From: an uncultured Sutterella sp.
GTDB lineage: Bacteria > Pseudomonadota > Gammaproteobacteria > Burkholderiales > Burkholderiaceae_F
Reading direction: 5' to 3'
Assembly: GCA_905206345.1 (NCBI GenBank)
Contig: CAJLGW010000057.1
Location: 1-13,904 of the forward strand
DNA: 13,904 nt
Position 1 is the first letter of the stretch. Each line of letters starts with the position of its first letter. The notes beneath the pieces were generated by a model that did no database searches, was not told the origin of the DNA, and was given only the letters and a program-made list of their open reading frames with translations. Position numbers and translations under genes: made by a program. Below, piece by piece: positions 1-8,541 of this stretch.

Positions 1-14
1 GAAAAAAAAAACTG

Positions 15-33
15 GCTCGCAACGAGCTTTTTT
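15..33 (+). terminator. Factor-independent terminator hairpin
   Basis: A 5-bp perfect stem (gctcg at 15-19, cgagc at 23-27) closes a 3-base loop and is followed directly by six T residues at 28-33. A run of A lies upstream at 2-11, so the structure could also work on the minus strand, although three bases separate the stem from that tract. It most likely ends a gene lying left of the window. The short stem makes it moderately convincing. Confidence 0.6.
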
Positions 34-231
34 AGGATTTTTTAGAAATCCCCTTGACTGATTTTTGTGGGTTGAGTGAAGGGAAAATCCTGCAAAAATT
101 CGAGTACTTTTGCGAAATTGCATAAAAAATTCGCCCGTTTTGAGAAATTGATACTTTTTTTGGGTGGTTGCGTACTTTTTTTCGTGATTTTTGAAGAATT
201 GATAGAAAAATTTTTAAATCGTTTATTTCAT
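34..231. other. Non-coding T-rich intergenic stretch
   Basis: I see no credible gene here. The minus-strand reading frame across it is open mainly because poly-T tracts read as lysine codons, and it would run through the xth terminator. The stretch contains a small hairpin (ggattt at 35-40, aaatcc at 46-51) and three copies of a tactttt core at 105, 152 and 173, with gcgaaattg/gagaaattg near the first two. No convincing promoter pair was found: ttgact at 54-59 has no matching -10 box. Confidence 0.5.
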
Positions 232-274
232 AAAAAAACGCTGAGTTCATGATGATTGAAAACTCAGCGTTTTT
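232..274 (-). terminator. Terminator of the prlC-xth unit
   Basis: A 9-bp perfect stem (cgctgagtt at 239-247, aactcagcg at 261-269) encloses a 13-base loop. It is extended by A/T pairs (234-238 with 270-274). Read on the minus strand, the stem is followed by seven T residues, 14 bases or so beyond the xth stop codon, which is the classic place and form of an intrinsic terminator. The T tract at 270-274 on the plus strand would also allow bidirectional action. Confidence 0.85.
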
Positions 275-287
275 AATTTTTTGAACT

Positions 288-1073
288 TTAAATTTCAATC
301 ACGTAAGGCGTGTGATCACTCGGTTTTTCCCATTTACGGGGCGCTTTATCGATTTGAGCACTTTTCACTTTTGTCTTTAAAGCGTCGCTTACCAAAATAT
401 GGTCAATGCGCATCCCGTGATTCTTTTGGAAACCTAACATTCGATAGTCCCACCAAGAGTAAAGTCCTTCGGGTTGCTCGAAAAGTCGGAAAGAGTCACT
501 TAAACCCAAATGAAGCAAACCTTGAAAGGCAGCGCGCTCTGCCGGAGAGACTAAGATGTTGCCTTCCCAAGCTTTGGGGTTCCAGACGTCTCGATCGTCA
601 GGGGCGATGTTGTAGTCACCTAAAAGAGCAAGTTGAGGGTGTTTGCCAAGTTCCTCTTTAACAAACGATTGAAGTTTGGCAAGCCACGCAAGTTTATAAG
701 CGTATTTGTCGCAACCGACTTCGGCACCGTTGGGGAAATAACCGCAAATCGTACGAATGGCTCCTGCTTCGGTTTCAAAGGTACCGGCAACAAGGCGCTT
801 TTGTTCGTCAGTGAAATCGGGAAGATTGATTTGAATGTCGGCGGGTGCTTCAACGGTATCTTGACGATAGAGAATCGCAACACCGTTATACGTTTTTTGT
901 CCAGCAAAGACGGCACCGTAACCCATCATGGCGAGTTCATTAACGGGGAAAACATCATCGGTGATTTTGAGTTCTTGCAAACACAAAATGTCCGTTTGCG
1001 AGGTTTCTAACCATTGCATGACGTGCGGGAGACGCACTTTCAATGAGTTCACGTTCCAAGTGGCAAGTTTCAT
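288..1073 (-). CDS. xth: Exodeoxyribonuclease III
   Basis: Exodeoxyribonuclease III, a cytoplasmic base-excision-repair enzyme with AP endonuclease, 3'-phosphatase and 3'-5' exonuclease activities on duplex DNA. The 261-residue product is close to the 268 of E. coli ExoIII and spans the endonuclease/exonuclease/phosphatase fold. Visible active-site residues are N7 in the opening TWNVNS segment, E34 in CLQELK (metal ligand), D153 and N155 in GDYNIAP, and D253-H254 in the C-terminal SDHTP motif. The ATG at 1073 gives the family's usual N-terminus; upstream is only a weak A/G-rich ribosome site. It lies 35 bases downstream of prlC on the same strand with no terminator between, so the two are probably co-transcribed, and a strong hairpin follows. 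Family assignment is very secure; repair role is from family knowledge. Confidence 0.96.
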   Translation of the reverse strand: MKLATWNVNSLKVRLPHVMQWLETSQTDILCLQELKITDDVFPVNELAMMGYGAVFAGQKTYNGVAILYRQDTVEAPADIQINLPDFTDEQKRLVAGTFETEAGAIRTICGYFPNGAEVGCDKYAYKLAWLAKLQSFVKEELGKHPQLALLGDYNIAPDDRDVWNPKAWEGNILVSPAERAAFQGLLHLGLSDSFRLFEQPEGLYSWWDYRMLGFQKNHGMRIDHILVSDALKTKVKSAQIDKAPRKWEKPSDHTPYVIEI

Positions 1074-1108
1074 GATATTTTGCCTTTTTTCTCGTTTTTA
1101 CTTTCGAA

Positions 1109-3142
1109 CTACTTTGCTTCTTTAATGCCGGAATGACGCAATAGAGCATCAATTTGCGGCGCGCGACCACGGAAGGCAACAAAGGAATCAAGGGCCGGAC
1201 GAGAGCTCCCAACAGAGAGCACTTCATCGAGCCACTTTTTACCCGTTGGGGGATTTAGTACACCGGTTTCTTCAAATAAAGAGAAAGCATCGGCACTCAT
1301 CACTTCTGCCCATTTGTAGCTATAGTAACCGGCAGCATAACCGCCCGCAAAGATGTGGCTAAAGGAATTGGGGAAGCGATTGTATTCCGGTTGCTTGGTA
1401 ACGGCGACATTGTCACGAACGTGTTTGAGCAACGCTTGAATACTGTCTTTTTGTGCATCAAATTCGGTATGCAAAAGCATATCGAATAAACCAAATTCCA
1501 ATTGACGTACCATGGCCATGGCGCTTTGGAAGTTCTTCGCTGCAATCATCTTGTCATAGAGTTCACGAGGCAAGGGACGACCTGTTTGAACATGAGCGGT
1601 TAAGTTTTGAAGCACCGTCCAATCCCAAGCAAAGTTTTCCATGAATTGGCTCGGACACTCAACAGCATCCCATTCAACGCCGTTAATACCGCTTGCGGCA
1701 GAATCTTCAACGCGCGTGAGCATGTGATGTAAACCGTGACCGAATTCGTGGAAAAGCGTTAAAACGTCATCGTGCGTTAAAAGTGCGGGTTTGTCGCCTA
1801 CGGGCTTGGCGAAGTTGCAAACAAGGTAGGCGATCGGTGTTTGAAGGACGCCCTTTTCACGATGGCGCGTACGGTCATTGTCCATCCAAGCGCCACCGCG
1901 TTTGCTCGGGCGAGCATAAAGATCCATGTAAAACTGAGCAATCTTTTCGCCTTGTGCATTCACAATCTTGAAGAACTTGACATCCGGATGCCAGACGCTT
2001 GCTTGATCTTCTTCGATGCGGATACCGAAAAGGGTATGCACTAAACCAAAAAGACCTTTAAAGACAGCGGGGAGGGTGAAGTATTGCTTTACTTCTTGGT
2101 CAGAGAAGGCGTAGCGTTCTTCGCGAAGCTTTTCACTTGCATAGGGCAAATCCCAGCTTTGAGGATCGTCAATGCCAAGTTTTTCTTTAGCAAAGGCTTT
2201 CACTTCATCCATATCAGCGTGCGCTTGCGGTAAAGAGCGACGGGCAAGGTCAGATAAGAAATCAACGACTTCTTTAGGGGACTTTGCCATTTTGGTCGCA
2301 AGCGAGACTTCACCGTAGTTTTGATAACCCAAAAGACGACTTTCTTCACTGCGAAGTTGAAGAATCTTCGTCATGACGTCGTTATTGTTAAATTTGCCAT
2401 CAAAGTCGAGTTCCGAGGCGCGCGTGACATAAGCGTGATAAAGCGTTTCTCGAAGTTGACGATTTTGGGCGTATTGAAGAACGGCCAAGTAATGCGGTAC
2501 TTGAAGAGTGATTTTGTAGCCTTCACGGTTTTCGCTTTGAGCGGTTTCTTTAAAAGAAGCAATATCGTCTTCAGGGATGCCTTCCAAGTCTTTTTTGTCT
2601 TCGACTAATAAGCCGTAGGCATTGGTAGCGTCTAACAGATTTTCAGAGAACTTTTGACTCGTTTGTGCCAAGGTTTCTTTAACGGTTTTGAGTTCCGCTT
2701 TTTCTTTTTCCGGCAAGAAAGCCCCCGCTAACTTAAAGTCAATCAACTCTTCATTGATGATGCGTTGGCGCGTGGGCGTAAGTTTCGCAAAATTAGGAGA
2801 TGCTTTAATCGCTTTGTATTTTTCCGACAACGCGCTTTGCGACAGACCAATCCAAAATTGTGTGACAACGGGCAATGTTTCGTTATAAGCTTCGCGAAGC
2901 TCAGGCGTATCCACAACACTCATTAAATGAGCAACAACGCCCCAAGCGCGAGAAAGGGCCAAGGTCTTTTCTTCTAAGGGTTCGATCACGTCTTCCCATG
3001 TGGCGGGTGTCTCAGAAAGCGTGACTTTATCAAGTGCGGTTTGAGCTTCAGCAATGAGTGTTTTCATGCCAGGCATCACGTGCTCGGGGCGAACGGAAGC
3101 AAAATCCACAAGATCGGTAATATTTAATAACGGATTGGTCAT
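1109..3142 (-). CDS. prlC: Oligopeptidase A (M3 zinc metallopeptidase)
   Basis: Cytoplasmic zinc oligopeptidase of family M3 (thimet oligopeptidase/oligopeptidase A), which cleaves short peptides, including signal-peptide remnants in E. coli. The product is 677 residues, against about 680 for E. coli PrlC. The zinc motif HEFGH is at residues 465-469 (ligands H465 and H469, catalytic E466). The third ligand is probably E495 in WDAVECPSQ, 30 residues after the first histidine, matching the VEAPSQ-type motif of the family. I chose the ATG at 3142 over an in-frame TTG at 3178 because a good gaggaa ribosome site sits 6 bases upstream and the N-terminus (MTNPLLN) is typical of the family. It is the first gene of a probable two-gene unit with xth and is divergent from dnaE. 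Confidence 0.95.
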   Translation of the reverse strand: MTNPLLNITDLVDFASVRPEHVMPGMKTLIAEAQTALDKVTLSETPATWEDVIEPLEEKTLALSRAWGVVAHLMSVVDTPELREAYNETLPVVTQFWIGLSQSALSEKYKAIKASPNFAKLTPTRQRIINEELIDFKLAGAFLPEKEKAELKTVKETLAQTSQKFSENLLDATNAYGLLVEDKKDLEGIPEDDIASFKETAQSENREGYKITLQVPHYLAVLQYAQNRQLRETLYHAYVTRASELDFDGKFNNNDVMTKILQLRSEESRLLGYQNYGEVSLATKMAKSPKEVVDFLSDLARRSLPQAHADMDEVKAFAKEKLGIDDPQSWDLPYASEKLREERYAFSDQEVKQYFTLPAVFKGLFGLVHTLFGIRIEEDQASVWHPDVKFFKIVNAQGEKIAQFYMDLYARPSKRGGAWMDNDRTRHREKGVLQTPIAYLVCNFAKPVGDKPALLTHDDVLTLFHEFGHGLHHMLTRVEDSAASGINGVEWDAVECPSQFMENFAWDWTVLQNLTAHVQTGRPLPRELYDKMIAAKNFQSAMAMVRQLEFGLFDMLLHTEFDAQKDSIQALLKHVRDNVAVTKQPEYNRFPNSFSHIFAGGYAAGYYSYKWAEVMSADAFSLFEETGVLNPPTGKKWLDEVLSVGSSRPALDSFVAFRGRAPQIDALLRHSGIKEAK

Positions 3143-3237
3143 AACAATTTCCTCAAATAATTCCTCAATGATAATCAAAGACCGTTAAAATTAAAGTTTT
3201 AAAACGTTAAATTCTATTATCGAATTCAGGCTTTTCA
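3143..3237. promoter_or_regulatory. Divergent prlC/dnaE promoter region
   Basis: This 95-base AT-rich gap must drive both directions unless distant promoters are used. For dnaE, the best -10 candidate is tattat at 3215-3220, with a poor -35 (ttaaag, 3191-3196) 18 bases upstream. No confident prlC promoter was found. The centre holds a perfect 10-base palindrome gttttaaaac (3196-3205), with direct repeats cgttaaaatt (3183-3192) and cgttaaatt (3205-3213) starting 22 bases apart, which could be an operator. A short cagg at 3227-3230 is the dnaE ribosome site. Confidence 0.4.
3149..3154 (-). promoter_or_regulatory. Ribosome binding site of prlC
   Basis: On the minus strand this reads gaggaa, 6 bases before the ATG at 3142. 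It decides the start in favour of this ATG over the in-frame TTG at 3178, which would make a 12-residue longer protein. Confidence 0.7.
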
Positions 3238-6200
3238 ATGCAACCTCAGTTTGTTCACCTCAGAATGCACTCGGAGTTCTCCGTCACGGACAGTACCGTG
3301 CGATTGGACTCTGCCATTAAAGCCGTTAAGGAGCAAGGCGTGGGCGCCTTGGGCTTAACGGACTTCAATAATATTTTCGGCGGTTTGATTTTCTACACGC
3401 ACGCTCGTAAAGCGGGCTTAAAACCGATTTTGGGGTGTGATCTTGTTATTGAAAACGAAGCCGATCGTGATAAGCCGTTTCGTTTAGCAGTTTTGTGTCA
3501 AAACAAAACGGGGTATTTAACGCTTTGTGAACTTTTATCTCGAGCATGGTTAAAAAACCAATACATGGGTAGAGGCGAAACGAAACTTCAATGGTTGCTT
3601 GAAAGTAACGAGGGTTTAATCATTACCTCAGGTGGCCCAGAAGGACAACTCGCAACGCTTTTATTGTCAGAAAAGCAAGATGAGGCCTATGCGTTAGCGC
3701 AACAGATGAAGACGGCTTGGGGTGATCGCTTCTATTTGGAACTTCAACGTGCCGGACGCCCTCATGATGAAGCCACTGTCCGCCACTTTGTGACGTTAGC
3801 GGAAAAGTTTGATATTCCGATTATCGCCACGCACCCCGTTCAGTTTTTAAAACCGGAAGACTTCAATGCCCATGAAATTCGTGTGTGCATTGCGCGCGGT
3901 GAAGTGTTGGCCGATAAGAATCGCACGAAAGACTACACGAAAGAGCAGTACTTAAAGAGCCCTGAAGAGATGATTGATCTCTTCTCAGATATTCCTGCTG
4001 CGATTGCCAATACCGTGGAAGTTGCCAAGCGCTGTAACTTAGAAAATGTTTTAAGTAAGCCGCAGTTGCCGCTCTTCCCAACGCCTGATGGCATGTCCTT
4101 AGACGACTACATTGATCAGCTCTCGCACGAGGGTTTAGAGGCGCGTTTAGCCTTTTTATATCCCGATGAAGCCGAGCGCGATAAAGAACGTCCCAGATAT
4201 TTAGAGCGTTTGCACTTTGAATTGGATATCATCAAGCGCATGGGTTTCCCCGGTTACTTCTTGATCGTGCAGGACTTTATTAACTGGTCCAAGCAAAACG
4301 GTGTGGCCGTGGGGCCGGGCCGTGGTTCCGGTGCAGGGAGCTTAGTGGCTTACTCACTTCGTATTACGGACATGGATCCGTTGAAGTATGACTTACTTTT
4401 CGAACGTTTCTTAAATCCGGAACGTGTCTCCATGCCTGACTTCGATATTGACTTCTGTCAGTACAACCGTCAGCGCACGATTAACTACGTGAAAGAGCGC
4501 TATGGCGATGATGCCGTAAGCCAAATTGCCACGTTCGGCACGATGGGTGCCAAGGGCGTTGTGCGTGATGTGGGTCGTGTTTTGGGCATGGGTTATGGTC
4601 TGTGTGACCAAGTCTCTCGTTTAATTCCTGCGATTCCTGGAAAGAACGTTTCTTTAGCGGACGCCGTTGAAACGGTGCCTGACTTAAAGGAACTCATTGA
4701 GCGTGATGAAAGCGTGAAGATGCTCGTTAACCAAGCGCTTCCCTTAGAAGGCTTGGTAAGAAACTTAGGCATGCACGCAGGGGGCGTTTTGATTGCGCCT
4801 GGGAAGTTAACAGACTTCTGCCCATTGTATTCGGCGGACGAAAATCCCGACAACGTCATCAGTCAGTTTGATAAAAAAGACGTTGAAAACGTCGGCTTGG
4901 TGAAGTTCGACTTTTTGGGGTTGACGACTTTAACGATTTTGGAATTTGCCATGCGTTTTATCCGCATGTTGGATCCGAAAAATACGTTAAAGCTCGAAGA
5001 AATCCCGATTGACGATAAACCGACGTACGAGCTTTTCCAAAAGGGTAATACCGCTGCTGTTTTCCAGTTTGAATCCGATGGGATGAGAACGCTATTGAAA
5101 AACGCACGTCCGGACCGTTTGGAAGACTTGATTGCTTTGAACGCTTTGTATCGCCCGGGTCCGATGGACTTGATTCCGGAATACATTGCCTGTAAGCACG
5201 GTGAAAAGGAAGTACATTACCCGGATCCTCGTTTGGAACCGGTGCTTTCTGAAACCTACGGCATCATGGTGTACCAGGAACAGGTGATGCGTGTGGCGCA
5301 GATCATTGGTGGCTACTCATTGGGCGGTGCAGACCTTTTGCGTCGTGCCATGGGTAAAAAGCAAGTCGATGAGATGAAACGTCAACGCGCTATTTTTGTG
5401 AAAGGCGCCGTTGAACGGGGAATGGAAGAAGATAAGGCCGGTGACCTCTTTGATTTGATGGAAAAGTTTGCGGGTTACGGCTTTAATAAATCTCATGCTT
5501 GTGCTTACGCTTATGTTGCTTATCAAACGGCTTACTTGAAGTGTCACTACCCGGCGCCTTTCTATGCCGCCAACATGTGTTTGGTGATGGATTCGGGTGA
5601 AAAGTTAAAGCATTTGATTGAAGACTGCTTTGCGAACAACATTTCCGTCTTGTCACCCGACATCAATCAGAGCGAATGGGAATTTGTGCCGACCGCTTTT
5701 GATGAAATCCGCTATGGTCTTGGGGGCATTAAGGGTGTGCCAAAAGACACGGCTGAAGCGATTGTCAAGGAACGTAAAGCCAATGGCCCCTTTAAAGACC
5801 TCTATGACTTTGTTAAGCGTGTGGATCGCTCTTTCTTCTCCAAGCGCACGTTGCACAGTTTCATTTGCGCGGGCGTCTTTGATTCGCTAGAACCCAATCG
5901 TGCAAAGTTAGCTGCGAACGTCGATAACGCCTTGGCGTTGGGTGAAAGTGAATCGTCTAACGAAGGTCAATCGAGTTTATTTGGGGACGTGATTGAAGAC
6001 GTGTTGCCTGATTACATCGAAGCGCAACCTTGGAGTCCTTTTAAGGTCCTCAAAGGCGAGCGCGATGTGATGGGTTGCGTTTTCCGGGGTCACTTCTATG
6101 GGGCTTTTGAAGAAGAGGCCTCGAAAGAAAAACCGACACCGCTGGTCAATTTGCGCCCTCAACAACGAGATGTGAAGCGCAGGGGGCCGAGCGTGTTAGC

Positions 6201-6705
6201 GGCGGGTGTTGCGTCCAATATTAAGTCAACGTTTAATAAAGAAGGACGATTGATGGGGAGCTTTTGGCTTGATGATGGGACAAAGACGATTTCTGTCAAT
6301 TGCTTTGGGGACGATTGGAAGATTTTCCGCAATTACGTGAAAACGGATGAGTTGGTGTACGTTAAGGGCCAAGTAAGAGAAGATAAATTCTCACCCTCTG
6401 GCGTCTCGATTACGGCACGCCTGATCACGGCCCCGGCGAATTTAAATGCCAAGTCGCATGTGACGGTAGCCATTGACGTTGAGGATATGAACTTTGACTT
6501 TGAAGTCTTAAAGACGTTCTTAGGAGAATTTGCGGCAACGTCGTCGGATTGCGCTTGTCGTGTGGCCATTCGTGTAAAAAAGGGTGATCAGATGGGATCC
6601 TTCTTGTTGCCGCACGAAATGGACGTTGAGGTGAACCAGGCGTTTATGGATGCCGCTCGGGAAATTGAAGGGATTTCCGTGAGTTTGGTGGAAAAGAAGA
6701 AGTAA
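3238..6705 (+). CDS. dnaE: DNA polymerase III subunit alpha
   Basis: Replicative polymerase subunit of the DNA polymerase III holoenzyme, family C, DnaE1 type. At 1155 residues it is nearly the size of E. coli DnaE (1160). Domains in order: N-terminal PHP domain (about 1-270), in which the usual TDH motif reads TDF (D42-F43), so the PHP metal site is probably degenerate as in E. coli; palm with catalytic D401 and D403 in PDFDID and D558 in VKFDFLGL; fingers including NALYRPGP and GYGFNKSHA; a beta-clamp-binding motif QSSLF at 911-915; and an OB fold at about 986-1065 before the C-terminal domain. The ATG at 3238 gives the family's VHLRMHSEFS opening. No terminator follows before the ABC genes, so read-through into them is possible. 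There is no sign of damage. Confidence 0.98.
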   Translation: MQPQFVHLRMHSEFSVTDSTVRLDSAIKAVKEQGVGALGLTDFNNIFGGLIFYTHARKAGLKPILGCDLVIENEADRDKPFRLAVLCQNKTGYLTLCELLSRAWLKNQYMGRGETKLQWLLESNEGLIITSGGPEGQLATLLLSEKQDEAYALAQQMKTAWGDRFYLELQRAGRPHDEATVRHFVTLAEKFDIPIIATHPVQFLKPEDFNAHEIRVCIARGEVLADKNRTKDYTKEQYLKSPEEMIDLFSDIPAAIANTVEVAKRCNLENVLSKPQLPLFPTPDGMSLDDYIDQLSHEGLEARLAFLYPDEAERDKERPRYLERLHFELDIIKRMGFPGYFLIVQDFINWSKQNGVAVGPGRGSGAGSLVAYSLRITDMDPLKYDLLFERFLNPERVSMPDFDIDFCQYNRQRTINYVKERYGDDAVSQIATFGTMGAKGVVRDVGRVLGMGYGLCDQVSRLIPAIPGKNVSLADAVETVPDLKELIERDESVKMLVNQALPLEGLVRNLGMHAGGVLIAPGKLTDFCPLYSADENPDNVISQFDKKDVENVGLVKFDFLGLTTLTILEFAMRFIRMLDPKNTLKLEEIPIDDKPTYELFQKGNTAAVFQFESDGMRTLLKNARPDRLEDLIALNALYRPGPMDLIPEYIACKHGEKEVHYPDPRLEPVLSETYGIMVYQEQVMRVAQIIGGYSLGGADLLRRAMGKKQVDEMKRQRAIFVKGAVERGMEEDKAGDLFDLMEKFAGYGFNKSHACAYAYVAYQTAYLKCHYPAPFYAANMCLVMDSGEKLKHLIEDCFANNISVLSPDINQSEWEFVPTAFDEIRYGLGGIKGVPKDTAEAIVKERKANGPFKDLYDFVKRVDRSFFSKRTLHSFICAGVFDSLEPNRAKLAANVDNALALGESESSNEGQSSLFGDVIEDVLPDYIEAQPWSPFKVLKGERDVMGCVFRGHFYGAFEEEASKEKPTPLVNLRPQQRDVKRRGPSVLAAGVASNIKSTFNKEGRLMGSFWLDDGTKTISVNCFGDDWKIFRNYVKTDELVYVKGQVREDKFSPSGVSITARLITAPANLNAKSHVTVAIDVEDMNFDFEVLKTFLGEFAATSSDCACRVAIRVKKGDQMGSFLLPHEMDVEVNQAFMDAAREIEGISVSLVEKKK

Positions 6706-6768
6706 AGCGACAAAGTGTAGATAACGCTTTATGATTGGACAAAATAACGAGTTATTCGGAGAAACCGG

Positions 6769-8541
6769 ATGGGTTTGAAAGAGATACTAGAGAAATCAAT
6801 AGACAAGAATGTCTTGAGATTTTTGAGTTATATGAAAAAAGAAAAGGGAAAGATGGTGCTAGCCCTTTTCTTTATGGTGTTGTCTGGGCTGTCTTCTTCA
6901 CTGGTAGCATCTTTATTGGGAAAATTAACGGATTTAGGGTTTTACGAAAGGGAAAGCTGGGTACTTTATGCTGCTCCATTGGCTCTGATAGGTGTTGCCA
7001 TTATGCATGGTGGCAGTATGTTTGGCAGTGGCTATTTGTTGGCTAAAGTCAGTCAGAATACTTTAGCGACTATCCGCTCTGAGATGTTTTCGAACATGCT
7101 TCGCTGGCCGACGGCGAACTATATTAAAAACAATAGTGGTTTACTGTCTACAAAGTTCATTCTTGAAGCAAATGCAATGTTGACCAATACGGCTCAATCG
7201 GCGGTACGCCTTATCCGAGACGTGATTCAAGTGATAGCTTTGGTTGCGACATTGGTTTATCACAATTGGCAATTGTCATTGATCGTTTTGGTGCTTGGAC
7301 CTGCGATTTATTGGGTTTTAAAGAAAATTGCACAATTGATGAAAGATGTGATGGCCAGTTGTCAACGTTCAATTGCCTTTTTGATGACCGATGCGCAAGA
7401 AGGATACCATGCACAAAGGTTAATTAAGCTTTATAACAATTACGATGGAGCCAATCGGAAGTTTAAAGAACTCAATAACATCATCAAGAAATTAGCTCTA
7501 AAGATGATTGCGATTGGTTCTCTAGGGGTACCCATTACGCAAGTGATTGCTATGTTAGCAGTGGCCGGTGTAATGACCGTTGCATTGATTCAGGCTCAAG
7601 CGGGTCAAATTACCTTTGGTGGTTTTATTACCTTTTTAACTGCAATGCTTTTGCTGATTCCTCCTATTCGTAATATTGCTCAAATGAATACCGTTCTTGT
7701 TGCGATGTCAATTGCAACTGGCAGTATTTTTGAAATGGTAGATTCAGAGAAAGAGAGCGATAGTGGTGAGATTACAGTGGAAAAAATTAAAGGTCATATT
7801 GAATTTGAAAATGTGTCTCTAATTTATCCGGGCCGTGATACACCGGCTGTGGATCATTTCAATTTAAAAGTTCAGGCAGGTGAACATATTGCCTTGGTTG
7901 GTGCTTCCGGTTCCGGAAAAACAACGCTTATTAATCTTATTCCTCGTTTCTGGGAACCTACCGATGGACGTATTTTGATTGATGGTACTGACTACAAGTA
8001 CTTGACGCTCACATCACTTCGAAATTCCATTGCTATAGTGTCACAAACCATTTTTTTATTTGATAAATCAATTCGATATAACCTGACTTATGGTTTAAAG
8101 GATGTTTCAGAGGAGCGCATCGCAAAAGCGATTGAAATGGCGGCTTTGACAGACTTTATTGCGTCTTTGCCTGAAGGACTCGAGACGGTGGTAGGAGAAG
8201 GTGGCAGTAAACTCTCCGGAGGTCAAAAGCAACGTTTGGGTATTGCTCGAGCTCTTTTGAAAGACGCTCCGATTTTAATCATGGATGAAGCAACGAGTGC
8301 CTTGGATAGTGAAAGTGAGCACCACATTCAAACGGCTTTAGAAAAATTAATGAAGGGGCGCACTTGTTTTACGGTGGCGCATCGCCTCTCAACCATTCAG
8401 AATGCAGATCGAATTGTTGTGATGGATACAGGGCACATCCGAGAAATCGGTAAGCACAGTGATTTAATGGAAAAAGATGGTGTTTATGCAAAACTCGTTA
8501 AATTGCAAACATTAGCTAAGAGTGGGGGCGATAATGAGTAA
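6769..8541 (+). CDS. MsbA-type ABC exporter, first half-transporter
   Basis: Inner-membrane ABC exporter half-transporter of 590 residues, with a transmembrane domain fused to an ATPase domain. The first membrane segments are near residues 29-50 and 64-91, and NWQLSLIVLVLGP is a typical MsbA-type TM segment. The ATPase has Walker A GASGSGKT (378-385, K384), signature LSGGQ (482-486), Walker B ILIMDE (D506, catalytic E507), D-loop SALD and switch H538, so it looks fully competent. The ATG at 6769 has ggag 7 bases upstream. It overlaps the next gene by 8 bases and is clearly its paralogue over the full length (shared GKLTDLGFY, IPRFWEPT, DEATSALDSESEHHI). It probably works with it as a heterodimer or as a second homodimer. 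The lipid A/glycolipid substrate is inferred from family and neighbours; a peptide or drug exporter is possible. Confidence 0.9.
   Translation: MGLKEILEKSIDKNVLRFLSYMKKEKGKMVLALFFMVLSGLSSSLVASLLGKLTDLGFYERESWVLYAAPLALIGVAIMHGGSMFGSGYLLAKVSQNTLATIRSEMFSNMLRWPTANYIKNNSGLLSTKFILEANAMLTNTAQSAVRLIRDVIQVIALVATLVYHNWQLSLIVLVLGPAIYWVLKKIAQLMKDVMASCQRSIAFLMTDAQEGYHAQRLIKLYNNYDGANRKFKELNNIIKKLALKMIAIGSLGVPITQVIAMLAVAGVMTVALIQAQAGQITFGGFITFLTAMLLLIPPIRNIAQMNTVLVAMSIATGSIFEMVDSEKESDSGEITVEKIKGHIEFENVSLIYPGRDTPAVDHFNLKVQAGEHIALVGASGSGKTTLINLIPRFWEPTDGRILIDGTDYKYLTLTSLRNSIAIVSQTIFLFDKSIRYNLTYGLKDVSEERIAKAIEMAALTDFIASLPEGLETVVGEGGSKLSGGQKQRLGIARALLKDAPILIMDEATSALDSESEHHIQTALEKLMKGRTCFTVAHRLSTIQNADRIVVMDTGHIREIGKHSDLMEKDGVYAKLVKLQTLAKSGGDNE
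8524..8541 (+). promoter_or_regulatory. Overlapping start/stop with ribosome site
   Basis: The G-rich run gggggcg (8524-8530) lies just before the ATG at 8534, and the stop codon of the upstream ABC gene is at 8539-8541. The 8-base overlap points to translational coupling and equal dosage of the two half-transporters. An in-frame GTG at 8522 is less likely because it would sit within the ribosome site. Confidence 0.6.

Noticed and set aside
32..298. Open minus-strand frame of 88 codons, Lys- and Phe-rich
   Set aside because: It covers the xth terminator hairpin and overlaps the 3' end of xth; its composition is explained by poly-T tracts, and there is no recognisable domain.
633..1010. Open plus-strand frame of about 125 codons inside xth
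   Set aside because: It lies antisense to a well-conserved exodeoxyribonuclease III gene and shows no family motif or ribosome site.
6743..6756. Inverted repeat aataac-ga-gttatt before the first ABC gene as a terminator or operator
   Set aside because: A 2-base loop cannot form a stable hairpin, no T tract follows, and it lies directly before the ribosome site. It is probably chance.
8522..8533. GTG start at 8522 for the second ABC gene
   Set aside because: The GTG lies within the G-rich ribosome site that serves the ATG at 8534; the ATG gives a 582-residue MsbA-sized product.
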